NCBI RefSeq assembly: GCF_004379255.2 | Contig: NC_056044.1 | Span: 5,000,001 to 5,064,000 of the forward strand | Source: Salvia splendens | Lineage: Eukaryota > Streptophyta > Magnoliopsida > Lamiales > Lamiaceae | Direction: 5' to 3' | Length of the DNA: 64,000 nucleotides | In this document: in pieces, positions 41,707 to 52,256 of the stretch | Layout: the number at the start of each line of letters is the position of its first letter | Position numbering within the stretch: the first letter of the stretch is position 1 | Notes under the pieces: model-generated | What the model saw: the letters and a program-made list of their open reading frames with translations, nothing else | Told to the model about the DNA's origin: nothing | The model's database searches: none | Made by a program: the position numbers and the translations under genes

Positions 41707-44700
41707 TCAGACTGAGAACTGCTCCTTCGACAGCTTCGGTGTCACCTTTAGAACGATATCATCGTAAGATTTCTCTTGATGAACATCTACAAGTCCACAA
41801 TTCTTTAAAACCTGAACATTGTTATCAATAAATCAGTATGAGGCTGCTCCTTTACTATCATTTTATGATAATCTATGCATACTTCCGATTCTAAAACCAA
41901 TGTGTAGAATTCAGCACGTACCAACGTCTCATAGAACATCCGCGCACATATTTTTCTAGGTTTGTCATTCAGAATCTTTTTCAAAGTGAGATTTTCAGAC
42001 GATTCTTCTAAACTGCTTGAGATAGGGGTTGCTGACTGCTTTTTCAAATACTGAGCTACAGCCCTGCATTCAGACAACAAATGCAATTTCAACATTACAG
42101 AAAATTCATTGCGCTATTATCCTAAATACCAAAGCTTGGTCTACAAACTTAATATGCAAACGGGGGCAGAGGAGACAACGTGTCTACCTTGTTCGTGAAG
42201 ACAGTGCACTAAGCTCTGGGGTGCTTTGATTCCCTGGGAAAACACCTACTTGTGGTGTTCCTTGCGATCCTAATCATACGCAGGTAACAAACCTCACTAT
42301 CTTGTCTTAGCTTCAAGCATACATACAACATAACAGAAAGATCAAGATGTGACAACAGAAAATTCATGAATCCGCAAACTTACCAGCTGGAGAATCGTCA
42401 TCCTGCTCTAGAAACCCAAGATCCTGTCGATGTAAAGAAAAAAAATACGATAAGAGAATGAGAAAGTTAGACCAATCTTTCAAAAGTAATATAAGCATAG
42501 AGCAGGTACTCCGCTGGAAGGCACAAGCTCAGGTATATCAGAAAGGACTGTGTTGTCAAATCGCATATCACTGTCACAGAATGCATCTGGGGTTCTCATT
42601 CCCGAATCGAGATTCCCAGATGCTCCCACATCAGATGTTGGTAATGTTCGATCAGTCATTTCCAGGTGTTCGGATAGCAAATCAGCATTGGATTTTTCAG
42701 GAGTGAAATGGCTTCTTCCACTTGGAGAAGGCACAGGAGTAGAAAAGGATGGCATACATATCTCTGGTGAAGCACGATCATTATTGCGAAGGACTTCAAT
42801 CTCAATATCATTGTCATGCCTAGATGAAGAGGGTTTTTCAACATTTGTCTCTTGAGATGTTTCCTGGATAGAAACTAGATGGTTTTTAGCACAGTCTTCG
42901 CTGTATATACCCTGCAGCTCAGCCGAAGACCCTGCCGAAGAATGTGTACATGGTTAAGATGAGAAACTGGCCAGAGTGAAACTAATGTATTAAAAATATG
43001 GCAACTATGACTGACCAGTTACATAGGGTTCGACAAATAAACCTTCCTTCCTCAACCGCCTCCTGTTGTTTCGCTTCCAGATTGAAAGAGAAGTTAAGGG
43101 ACAATTCCTTCTTTCCCGGAGGATATCACTGGTATCTTCTAGTGCATTCTTAACGTGCCTGAAAATTTCCTAACATTAGTGGGAGGAAACATATATTTCA
43201 AATTGAAGCATGAGTTGTATGGTAAATCATACTCGTTGCTCAGAACAGTTGTCGTATCATAAGGCTGCTTTCTTTTCCTTCTAACTTTTTCCTTCGCCAG
43301 AGGAGGAGTCGGTTGAATTTCCATCTCAGGAGTTAGTTGGAGCTCCAATTCGGGTGAATGGTGGGCTGCAAAAACAAGATACATGTTAGTGATGCATCCA
43401 TTGTTAAGTCAGTCACATAATCACATCTTGCACCCACCAAAAGGTATTTGAGAATCCAAGTGCACAGGTGAGTGTTGTTCTCCATGGTTATGGGATGAAG
43501 AAAAGCGTGCATCAGGTAATACCACTTCTTCTCTAACTGGAGTTTGCATCTCCTTATTATCTCTGATGATTTGATCCTCCAGAAATTTGTCAGGAAGAGC
43601 ACGGTCGGGCAGTATTGGTGAATTATTGAAATCAAAACCATATTGAGCATCACGCATGATTTCTATACTTCGTATATCTTGTGGGGTTCTACTTCCAAAT
43701 GCTCCTAAGTTGTTATTACGAGATGGAGTCTCAAAACCAGCAGCAGATGCATCAAACTCGACACGAGGAAAACTTGGTATATCTTGTGGGGTTCTACTTC
43801 CAAATGCTCCTAACTTATTACTACGAGACGGAGCCCCAAAACCAGCAGCAGATGCATCAAACTCACCACGAGGAACATCACTGTAATAACAAGGGAGTTA
43901 AATTCATAACTTTTGAACAAGAGAAAAAATGGATTCAAGGTTTCAAAGCTTTGCAAGCCTTACTCTTCCTCCATAGGCGTTGGACCTGATCCTGAAGTTT
44001 CTTCCATCGATGACGAGGTCCTCAGATCATGCTGCAAAATGGAGAAAAGGTATTTAGTCAAGCATGAAACAATAGATTCTATCAAGTTCTTGATAAAAGG
44101 ATGAGAAGGGTGACCACACCTCATCAAAACTGATGACGATGTACGGATCTGTTCCAGTAGGAATTTGCTCTACAGAATAGAATAGAAAACACAACATAAA
44201 ATTAGGTTTAAGAAACAAATTAGATTATAAGAAACAGCACAACCACAAGTTAAGTTCCATGTGCTAAACCTGTTAACATTATCTCATCATGGCTCTTAAG
44301 ATGAGAATCCTCACGCCTGAAATGCAAATCCATGAATCAATCTGTATTTATGGCTCACACCAAAAAAATCGAAATAATTTCAACAGTCACATACCAGTCT
44401 AAACCATAATCATCCAATTCCACGTTGTCAAGATTAAATTTTTCTGGTAAAGTAACAGAATGAAAGGGCGCTTGAGTGGCATCACTTGGAAGATTGACAG
44501 AGATGGTTGTAAACACCCTGTTAATCGTGATCCTTATCTCATTGCAGTCTTCAAAAAAATAGTCAACTTGTTTCGAATATATCCGCACAACTCCAAGCAG
44601 TAGATGGCCTGACATTCTCAGTGCAATCGGCACTTCAGGATTCATGATTTTCTCTGCATTTGAAGTTCCCCAACAGTGTTTGAGTTTGAGGAAAAGCATC

Positions 44701-45445
44701 ATACAAGTTTGAAGTACATGTTCACTAAAAACAAGAACAAGTGTGGAAAGAGTGGCATCACAGCAAATAATTATAGAAATTGAGGAAGCAACATATATAA
44801 ATTATTGTTATCAACTTGTGAATATACAAGAGTACATACAGAAAGGAGTATAATAATCCAAGTCAAAAACTACAGAAAAAATGTCAAAGGAGCAATCTTT
44901 ACAATAGCCCTAGTCCCAAAATTGATAGCACCAAAGATTCATTCTTTATCACAAATTCATATATTCGCACATTGGGAAACTGAAATAAAATGACAATGAC
45001 GCTCAAGAGTTTCTTAAATTGGAGCAATCTTTACAATTGGCCTAGTCCCAAAATTGATAACATCAAAGATTCAATCTTTATCACAAATTCATATATTCTC
45101 ACATTGGGAGACCGAAATTAAAAGGCAAAGACACTCGAGAGTTTCTTGAATCGGAGATTCTACTTCTTTGACATCAAATTAGAATCAATAACGCTATGAA
45201 TCCATTTCTTGATTCTTAAATTCTCGATTTCTAGAATGAACCGAAAACCCAGGAAAAAATAAAGAAAGCGGGAGAGAATGATTATGCCCAAAAAAGAAAA
45301 ACATGAGAATCGATTTCGCACCGACGGTGGTGGAGACGTTCGTCTTGATGTAGTGAGATTTTCGGAGTTTGTGCTGCAAATGGGCAGCGCACCAAACAGT
45401 CCCCAAGGGGCCCTTCCTGGCCAAAAAGGTATGAGAGTAGAACAT
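41707..45445 (-). CDS. Cohesin alpha-kleisin, RAD21/SYN family, SYN3-like (13 exons, 685 aa)
   Basis: Kleisin subunit that closes the SMC1-SMC3 ring in sister-chromatid cohesion. Minus-strand exons: 45445-45322, 44653-44395, 44316-44270, 44169-44120, 44031-43964, 43880-43438, 43365-43233, 43158-43016, 42931-42510, 42423-42384, 42269-42188, 42063-41922, 41811-41707; 2058 bases in frame. The N-terminal SMC3-binding domain (MFYSHTFLARKGPLGTVWCA ... PEVPIALRMSGHLLLGVVRI, then YSKQVDYFFEDC) covers about residues 1-105. The middle is acidic and unstructured. The C-terminal winged helix begins SRTRAVAQYLKKQ and ends KPRKICARMFYETLV...YDDIVLKVTPKL. KEKVRRKRKQPYD then TVLSN is the conserved mid-region basic block. 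Length suits the SYN3 subgroup (about 690) better than SYN1, 2 or 4. Odd feature: a 35-residue tandem duplication in exon 6. Confidence 0.93.
43674..43883 (-). repeat. 105-base tandem duplication in SYN exon 6
   Basis: Two in-frame 35-codon units reading FDASAAGF[G/E][AT]PSR[SN]N and LGAFGSRTPQDI, about 90 percent identical in DNA. The period is 105 bases (43674-43778 and 43779-43883). Confidence 0.9.
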
Positions 45446-45861
45446 CTCTTTCTTCGATTCGTCTCTCTGTGTCTGTAAACGGTAGTGGGTGTGTGTATAT
45501 TGGAGTGAAATAGAGAGAGAGGAGAGAATAGCGGCGGAGAGGGAAATGGATAGGCGCGAATACAAAAGCGTGGAAAAGAATTGAATTTTTAGTGCGTTGT
45601 CTGTTGCGACGTGCGTGAATTTTATTGTAAATTTCACAACTTTAAAATGGTTGATAACATAGAAACTTTGATATTTTTGTCAATTATTCGAAAATTTTGC
45701 CAAATTATGTGTTAAATTTATTGACGTGGCATATTTGTAAAAATTAATGATATTGCTAATAACAAGTATTAAAAAAATTACGTCATTTAAGTATCTGAAT
45801 GTTTTGTCCATATAGTGTTTTCCGTCTGGTACATCCCACATAATTTTTACCAAATTTGATA
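45446..45861. promoter_or_regulatory. SYN promoter and 5' leader region
   Basis: Minus-strand upstream region. CTCTCTCTCTATTTCACTCC and similar pyrimidine runs (45490-45530, read on minus) look like a 5' leader. A Harbinger-type element begins at 45865, 420 bases upstream of the ATG. Confidence 0.45.
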
Positions 45862-45864
45862 TTA

Positions 45865-47906
45865 GAGCATCCACAACCGTGCTCTTGCCAGCAGCACGGT
45901 TGTGGGCCCGGGCGGTACTATTCATGCCTGCTCTCTGGCAAGAGCACAACACCCACAACTGTGCTCTTCCGCAAGGACGAGCACAATTAATATAAAATTC
46001 AATTACACAAAAACATTTCCATAATATTAAATTCATTTAAAACCCACAATAAATATTACAAATGACAAATAAAATTAAACATTGCATAATTAAAATCCTA
46101 AAAATTAAAAATTACATAATTAAAATCCTAAAATTAAAAATTACATAATTAAAATCCTAAAAATTAAAAATGACACTACTCGTTGCCGAATTTCGCCCAC
46201 ATGTGGTTGATTAGGTCTTCTTGTAGTTGATTGTGGATTCGAGTATCGCGCATTGTGTGTCTTGTCTCGATCCTCTGGCCAACCGTCGTATGCTCGCCTC
46301 GGCGTAGGGGAGACCTCGCTGTTGAGCTTCCGGCTTCGTCCTCGTCGTAGAAGCTAGCCGCCCTCGGCCCTTCGTCGGCTATAATCATGTTGTGTAATAT
46401 AATACACGTGAACATGATGTCGGCGATATTATTCACGTACCACAGCCGAGCCGGGGCCTTCACAATGTTGAATCGAGCTTGAAGGACCCCGAAGGCTCTT
46501 TCGACATCTTTCCGCGCTGACTCTTGACGCTGCGCAAAAAGAACCCGTCTCGGGTCGTGCGGGTTGTGGAGCGTCTTCACGAACGTCGACCACCTTGGGT
46601 AGATACCATCGGCGAGATAGTAACCCATGCGGTATATATTTCCGTTGATGGTGAAGTCGATCGCCGGTGCTACACCATTCATCACATCATTGAAGAGTGG
46701 TGACGAATATAGCACATTCAAGTCGTTGTTGGATCTAGCAACGCCGAAATATGCATGCCAAATCCATAGGCGGTAGTCGACGACCGCCTCAAGGATAAGC
46801 GTTGGGCCGCCGCCTTTGTGACCGCTCAAGTGTTGCCCCCTCCAAGCAGTCGGACAATTCTTCCACCTCCAATGCATGCAGTCAATGCTGCCAAGCATTC
46901 CGGGAAAGCCATGGACTGATTCATGAAGACGAAGCAACCGTTGGCAATCATCAGTGGTGGGTGCTCGAAGGAATTCATCCCCAAAAGCAGAACGAACGCC
47001 CTCGCAAAAATTCTTTAAACATAGGATTCCAGTGGACTCACCGATATGCAAATACTCGTCGAACATGTCGGCCGTTTGCCCAGTAGCGAGTTGTCGGATG
47101 GCACACGTACACTTCTGCAACGCCGTGATACTTTGCCGGCCGGCTGCATCTACACCTGTTTGAAAGTATTCAACACGTGCGGACAATGTGTTGACAATTC
47201 GCATGAACAAGCGCTTTGACATGCGAAAACGGCGCCTGAAGTAATCTGCCGGAAACCGCGGCTGGTCGGCAAAGTAGTCGGCAACGAGCCTTTCGTGGGC
47301 TCCCTCCCGGTCACGATGGATGTACCGTCGATTTGATCTGGTTCGTTGAGGAGGAGGAGCAGGGGTATTCGCCGCGACATATGCTTCGTAAGCGGCACGA
47401 TGTTGTTCGTAGTATTCTTGTTCTTCGCGTTCCGCTTCCGCCATAATATGGGTGAAATCCATTTGAGATTTTGAGTGGGTGATGAATGTGTTGATAGTTT
47501 GTATGAGAATTATGAATGAGAGATGATTTGATGTGATAAATGGATGATGAATGTGTGTATTTATAGATGATTTTGGGGAAAAAAAAAATAAAAAAAAATC
47601 AAAAAAATTCAGAAAAAACGGGAAAAAAACGGCCATATTTTTGGGATTTGGAAAATATTTTTTTTTATTTTTTAGCATTATTTATAATTAAATACCGATT
47701 TTTAAAAATAAAAAATAAAAAAAAGTTTAAACACAACGGCTATGCCGTTGACGAATGGGAGCGCGCCACGTGTGCGTCCGCTGGCACGGACGTGCTCGAT
47801 ACATCGAGCAGCGCCGTGCCAGCGGCGCGACTGCAGCGGCGGCGGTCCTGCGCCTTGCCAACGGCGCGGACGGCGGTGGCGTCTTTCGCCACCGCTGCGG
47901 ATGCTC
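45865..47906 (-). mobile_element. PIF/Harbinger-type element carrying only the transposase
   Basis: 2042 bases between identical TTA triplets (45862-45864 and 47907-47909). Ends GAGCATCCACAAC and, inverted, GAGCATCCGCAGC. Subterminal GTGCTCTTGCCAGCAGCAC and CAAGAGCACAAC blocks, and a GC-rich right end with inverted CGCTGGCACGGACG/GCCAGCGGCG repeats, match the ORF1-only element at 32119. It contains one intact gene, the transposase, and no ORF1. Confidence 0.92.
46176..47462 (-). CDS. PIF/Harbinger DDE transposase (428 aa)
   Basis: Intronless nuclease of the DDE_Tnp_4 / HARBI1-ALP1 type that cuts out and inserts the element at TWA sites, normally together with the ORF1 protein. The frame is open further upstream, but the ATG at 47462 (MDFTHIMAEAEREEQ) is chosen: the upstream part is low-complexity Phe-rich sequence, and a TATA box lies at 47559-47566 on the minus strand, about 100 bases before this ATG. 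Basic helix-turn-helix-like region at about 75-135 (FRRRFRMSKRLFMRI ... AIRQLATG). Catalytic triad visible as GSIDCMHW (Asp194), LADGIYP (Asp285) and DVERAFGVLQ (Glu321), with ILHNMI near the end. No frameshift or stop, so it may be active if ORF1 is supplied elsewhere. Confidence 0.93.
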   Translation of the reverse strand: MDFTHIMAEAEREEQEYYEQHRAAYEAYVAANTPAPPPQRTRSNRRYIHRDREGAHERLVADYFADQPRFPADYFRRRFRMSKRLFMRIVNTLSARVEYFQTGVDAAGRQSITALQKCTCAIRQLATGQTADMFDEYLHIGESTGILCLKNFCEGVRSAFGDEFLRAPTTDDCQRLLRLHESVHGFPGMLGSIDCMHWRWKNCPTAWRGQHLSGHKGGGPTLILEAVVDYRLWIWHAYFGVARSNNDLNVLYSSPLFNDVMNGVAPAIDFTINGNIYRMGYYLADGIYPRWSTFVKTLHNPHDPRRVLFAQRQESARKDVERAFGVLQARFNIVKAPARLWYVNNIADIMFTCIILHNMIIADEGPRAASFYDEDEAGSSTARSPLRRGEHTTVGQRIETRHTMRDTRIHNQLQEDLINHMWAKFGNE

Positions 47907-47909
47907 TTA

Positions 47910-48624
47910 TGGGGCAATTGTTCAAAAATGTCAAAATTATTATATAATCAGTCATATTTTCAATCAGAAATTGATGATAAAAGAAACTTTGTAATTTAGT
48001 TTTCCCTTTTAATTTTTGGCACTACTAAATTAATTACTCCATCCCATGCACCAACATATTAATATCTCATTTTGTGATTTTTTTATGTCAACTATTTAAA
48101 ATATCATTTACTTTTTGAATTTCATGTTTGACTAAATTATTACACTCACTTTTCATTATAAAATTAATATATAAAAATAATAATTAAGACTTTTCTTTCT
48201 CTATTTCTTTCACAGTTTAAAAATATCACACCAAGTCAAATGTGATTTTAAATCTTGTTTGATGTGAGTATTTGGTTGTTTATTTTTAGTCATATTACTA
48301 TTGTTAATATTGCTAATTTATTGAGATAATTTACAATTATACTAAATCAAATGCAATCCATTTGATTTGGTTTTATTAAAAAATCAAAATTACTAGTGCT
48401 TCATAAAATCATAGATTATTCCCGTTAAATTAAATTTAAATCTGATAATCTTTGATTTAATATGATTAATAGTATGAAAAATTATCTCAAATAATACACT
48501 ATTCAATATTTTGAACAAAATAGTACATAATCAACCAATTAGATTGAGCAGTGTATAATTTGAAAGTACATCAGAAATTACATCAAATGCTTAGTCACCT
48601 CCACGAAGAAGCCAACTAAGATGC
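47910..48624. other. Intergenic, no gene seen
   Basis: Very AT-rich sequence. No coding region, tRNA or clear element. Confidence 0.6.
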
Positions 48625-48633
48625 TCTAACAGA

Positions 48634-49774
48634 GTGAACTATAAAAACAGTCAATGGACTATGTGTTTATTTTGCCCTTAGTCTCTGGATTTTCAAAATA
48701 TCCCCAGAAAACTCTGGACTAAGCGTTTATCTCGAAAATGGTCATTTTTCACTGTTTTGGGTCGAAATTACCCTTTTGAGCATTTGGGTAATTTGGTCTT
48801 TTTACACTTTTAACATTTTAAATCTGATATTATTTCAGTGATGTACTAAATCTGATATTATTTTAAAATTATCATTCTTCTTCCCTTTTGCCATCCTTCA
48901 CTTTGTTTCTTTATTTCAATATTAGATTTAATTTTATAAAATTTAAATTTAAATTTTGATTTTTAAATATCAATAATTTTTTTTAATTAAAACTATTAAT
49001 TCATGGACACTATAAGTATTGATTAAAACTATTAATTTTTGTTATTTAATATAATATTCAACTGAATTGTAGAAGTACAAATTAATCATGATGGAAAAAT
49101 AAGAGCTATTCTATTTAGTCTTCGTTCGATTATAAGCTTGTGATTAAATATTATGAAGTTGACTAAAAATTTGATACTACTAAAAATTTGATATAGGAGA
49201 ATTTTTGTTGAAATTTTATAGTTAATTTTGATTGTTTTCAAATGAATAAACGGAAATTATATTAGTCTTACATTAGATGCACATTTATTTCAGAATAAAT
49301 CGTGTTATATGATCTATTTATGATTAAGACTATTAAATATTGATTAAAATTAAGGCGTCGTCATACCTTATTGATTAAATATTAGACACTACCAAATATT
49401 GATTAAAACTATTAATTTGTTATTTAATAGTAATTTTAATAATTAATAAAAATTTATTGATATTTAAAAATTAAAAATTAAAATTTAATTTTATAACATT
49501 AAATCTAATATTGAAATAAAGAAACAAAGTGAAGGATAGTAAAAGGGAAGAAGAATAATAATTTTGAAATAATATCATATTTAGTACATCATTAAAATAA
49601 TATCAGATTTAAAATGTTAAAAGTGTAAAAAGACCAAATTGCTCAAATGCTCAAGAGGGTATTTTCGATCCAAAACAGTGAACGCTTAGTCCAGGGTTGT
49701 CTGGGGATATTTTAAAAGTCCAGGGACTAAGGGCGAGATAAACGCATAGTACAGAGACTGTTTTTGTAGTTCAC
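48634..49774. mobile_element. MULE-type nonautonomous element with long inverted ends
   Basis: 1141 bases. Inverted ends of more than 200 bases each, starting GTGAACTATAAAAACAG / CTGTTTTTGTAGTTCAC and continuing through GGACTATGTGTTTAT, CCAAAACAGTGAA and GACCAAATTxCxCAAATGCTC. Flanked by 9-base near-duplicates TCTAACAGA (48625-48633) and TCTAATAAA (49775-49783), typical of Mutator-like elements. The whole interior is AT-rich, partly a continuation of the inverted repeat (GAAACAAAGTGAAGGAT), with no coding capacity. Confidence 0.82.
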
Positions 49775-49783
49775 TCTAATAAA

Positions 49784-50282
49784 TACGTTCTTCCATTCGT
49801 AAAGTCCTTAAAAAGAAACAATAAAACTAATAAACACACTTTTTTTCCATTTTTTGTTGGTTAATATTTCTGACGTAATCTTACTTCCAAGAGATGCTAC
49901 CAAACAACTATATCTATCATGCCATTTTTCATATGCAAGATCTTTGAGAATACGACTGACTAATGGAAAACAGAGAATCAAAAGGGAATGGAGGTACATA
50001 AAAAAACAACTCATGTAATTACAACAACAAAAATTCTCTATTGCAAAACAAAGAACACAAACATAAGTAGCTCAGACACTCTTGGACCTATATCAAACAT
50101 CAATTCCGTGGAGAAGGAACACCGGCATCGCAGCACATTGCATAAATACACGATGTAAGAAGCAGGTACAGTGTTACAATTTACTTCCAGTTTGATCATA
50201 TGTTCAAATTCATACCAGATGTTGTTTCGTCATGAGATATGCCCTAAGCAGCACTCTTTCCACCTAGGTCAAATGAGCAATG
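49784..50282. other. 3' region of PSRP2
   Basis: Noncoding. It must hold the minus-strand 3' untranslated region of PSRP2. No other gene is seen. Confidence 0.5.
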
Positions 50283-51933
50283 CTACGCCTTATTAACCCG
50301 GATTTTCTGTCCTTCAAACACCTGCATTAACAAGGAAACACGATAAATTACATACCAATATAACTACTGACAATAAACACTTTAGACTATGGTGCAAACT
50401 TATTATGATAGTGCTTCTAACATTCGGCAAGATACTATACCAAATGTGATCAGGGGAGTAGGATGCAACATCATGGCCAATAAACAACAGGAGGAAATCA
50501 AAACTTTTATACTGGAAAATCAAAGTTCAGAGTTAAATATTGGTGGATTTGTAAGATTATGAGTCAGGGAGTAGCTTATGGAAGCACTTTGTTTGATATT
50601 TCATTCATTTCAACTTTCAGTCTCCAAGATGGAGACCTCCCGTCTCATATAGGATTATACTGATGTGAATTCAATAAAGCTCTTCCATCATTGAACACTA
50701 CGATATTTATTTCTAGACAAGATTGATAGAAAAAAGGTACCGCATTATTAAGAGAAGATATGGCAGCATCCACATCTTCTTCAGAAGCGAAGGTAACAAA
50801 GCCATAGCCACTAGATTTTGAAGTCCCTGGAACTCTAGATACTTTTGCACTAAGAGCTTTTCCCTTCTCCGCAAAGAATGCTTTAAGTGACTCTGAAGTT
50901 ACTGTCTTTGCAAGATTCCCTACATAAACCTTGTATTGACTGTCAACAAACTGAGAATCCTCGGCTTGCAGAACTGATGATGATTCCAATGTTTGCAGTG
51001 GTTTCTCGGTTATATTTACTTTGACTTCACGCCCTCCAATTTGCTATTGGCAAAAGAAAAACCAGAAAACATCAGTAACCAACAAACCACTCATCTTATG
51101 GATCTCACAAGCTCTTAAACTTACTGTGCCGTTTAATTTTTCAGCAGCAGCAGCGGCATCCTCAACAGTCTTCATCGTCACAAATGCAAACCGCCTGCTC
51201 CTACCAGAGTATTTGTCATACATCACCTACAATCACACACCAGAATTTCACCTTACCCCAAGCTATTCAAACCAAAGCATCACTATTTCACATGTGTAGC
51301 TTTATAAGTGACGCGTTTTGGATTCGTTGCTACGAAGATTGTGCACATTGTTTGGGGATATATCAATTCAATCTCCAGTGAAATTGAAGATTGCATTGGT
51401 GAAAGTGAAAGCATATAGCCACAATCAAATTTTCAAACATAAAATTCTGTTAACGCCAATTGGTCAATTCTTCTTCAACAACAACTAACAACAAAACCTA
51501 AAACCTCTTCCAAAATTCATCAGCGCATTATCGAATCACAATTTACAAAATTAAAATGTCAAACACGGCAATGAACTAAACAAAAACAAGAGACTGAGAA
51601 AAAATTAATGAAGCACCAATTTGATAGTGAGAAACAAGGAAAAACCTCGGCCTTCTCGACGGCGCCGTGTTCTTCGACGATTTTCTGGAGCTCGTCGTTC
51701 TTGACAGTTCTGGGGATGTTGCCGACGTACAATCTTCTGGCCGCGACAGAGGAGGGGTCCGCCGTGGCGACAGAAGTGTCCTCCGCCACTGCATTGAGTC
51801 TTCTGTGAGTAAATTTTAGAGGGAGAGGCTGTGGCCTGAAATTGAGTTTTAAGTGATTAGTTTTGAAGGGTTTTGTGGATTCTTGAAGGAAATTTGGAGA
51901 GATTACAAAGGAAGACGAAGAAATCGTGGCCAT
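50283..51933 (-). CDS. PSRP2: Plastid-specific ribosomal protein 2, two-RRM protein (4 exons, 243 aa)
   Basis: Chloroplast 30S ribosome-associated RNA-binding protein. Minus-strand exons: 51933-51646, 51226-51125, 51043-50741, 50321-50283; 732 bases in frame. Residues 1 to about 48 are Ser/Thr/Phe/Lys-rich with almost no acids (MATISSSSFVISPNF), a plastid transit peptide. RRM1 has RNP2 RLYVGNIP (67-74) and RNP1 RRFAFVTM in exon 2. RRM2 has RNP2 KVYVGNLA (168-175) and RNP1 SGYGFVTFA (208-216). The protein ends VFEGQKIRVNKA, as in this family. Without the acidic region of the 28-33 kDa cpRNPs and with this short length, PSRP2 is the better fit. Confidence 0.9.
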
Positions 51934-52248
51934 CTCTTCTTCGGATTTGTTGAAAATGGATTGGGGTTTAAGGGTTGGGAGAGAAATATGGAGATAAGAT
52001 TTATCTCAAACTTTTATACGTTTTCCAATTTCCGAGTGGCCAACTGTAAAATGAAAAATTAACCGATCAATTTTATGTGAAAAACAAAACACATTCTAAA
52101 TAATGCATGCATTTAGAATTACTCGCCTGATTTTTGACTGTTATGTTTCGTCGGAGTAGAATTCTCTGCAGTGGAGGAAATGTACAGCATGGTGTTGTGG
52201 CATAAAACGACGCCGCATTGCCTTTTGTTTACTTGGAAACTTACTTTA
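51934..52248. promoter_or_regulatory. PSRP2 upstream region
   Basis: Minus-strand promoter and leader; a hAT element begins 324 bases upstream of the ATG. GTATAAAAG on the minus strand (plus CTTTTATAC at 52012-52020) is a possible TATA box. Confidence 0.45.
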
Positions 52249-52256
52249 GTTAATAG

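Noticed and set aside
43656..43989. Plus-strand open frames with an internal repeat over SYN exon 6
   Set aside because: Antisense shadow of the 105-base duplication in the minus-strand coding exon.
47150..47398. Second minus-strand frame within the Harbinger transposase
   Set aside because: Alternative frame of the same gene; no motif.
46176..47678. Upstream start for the transposase (500 codons)
   Set aside because: The first 72 codons are Phe/Lys low-complexity sequence that overlaps the TATA box and leader; the ATG at 47462 fits better.
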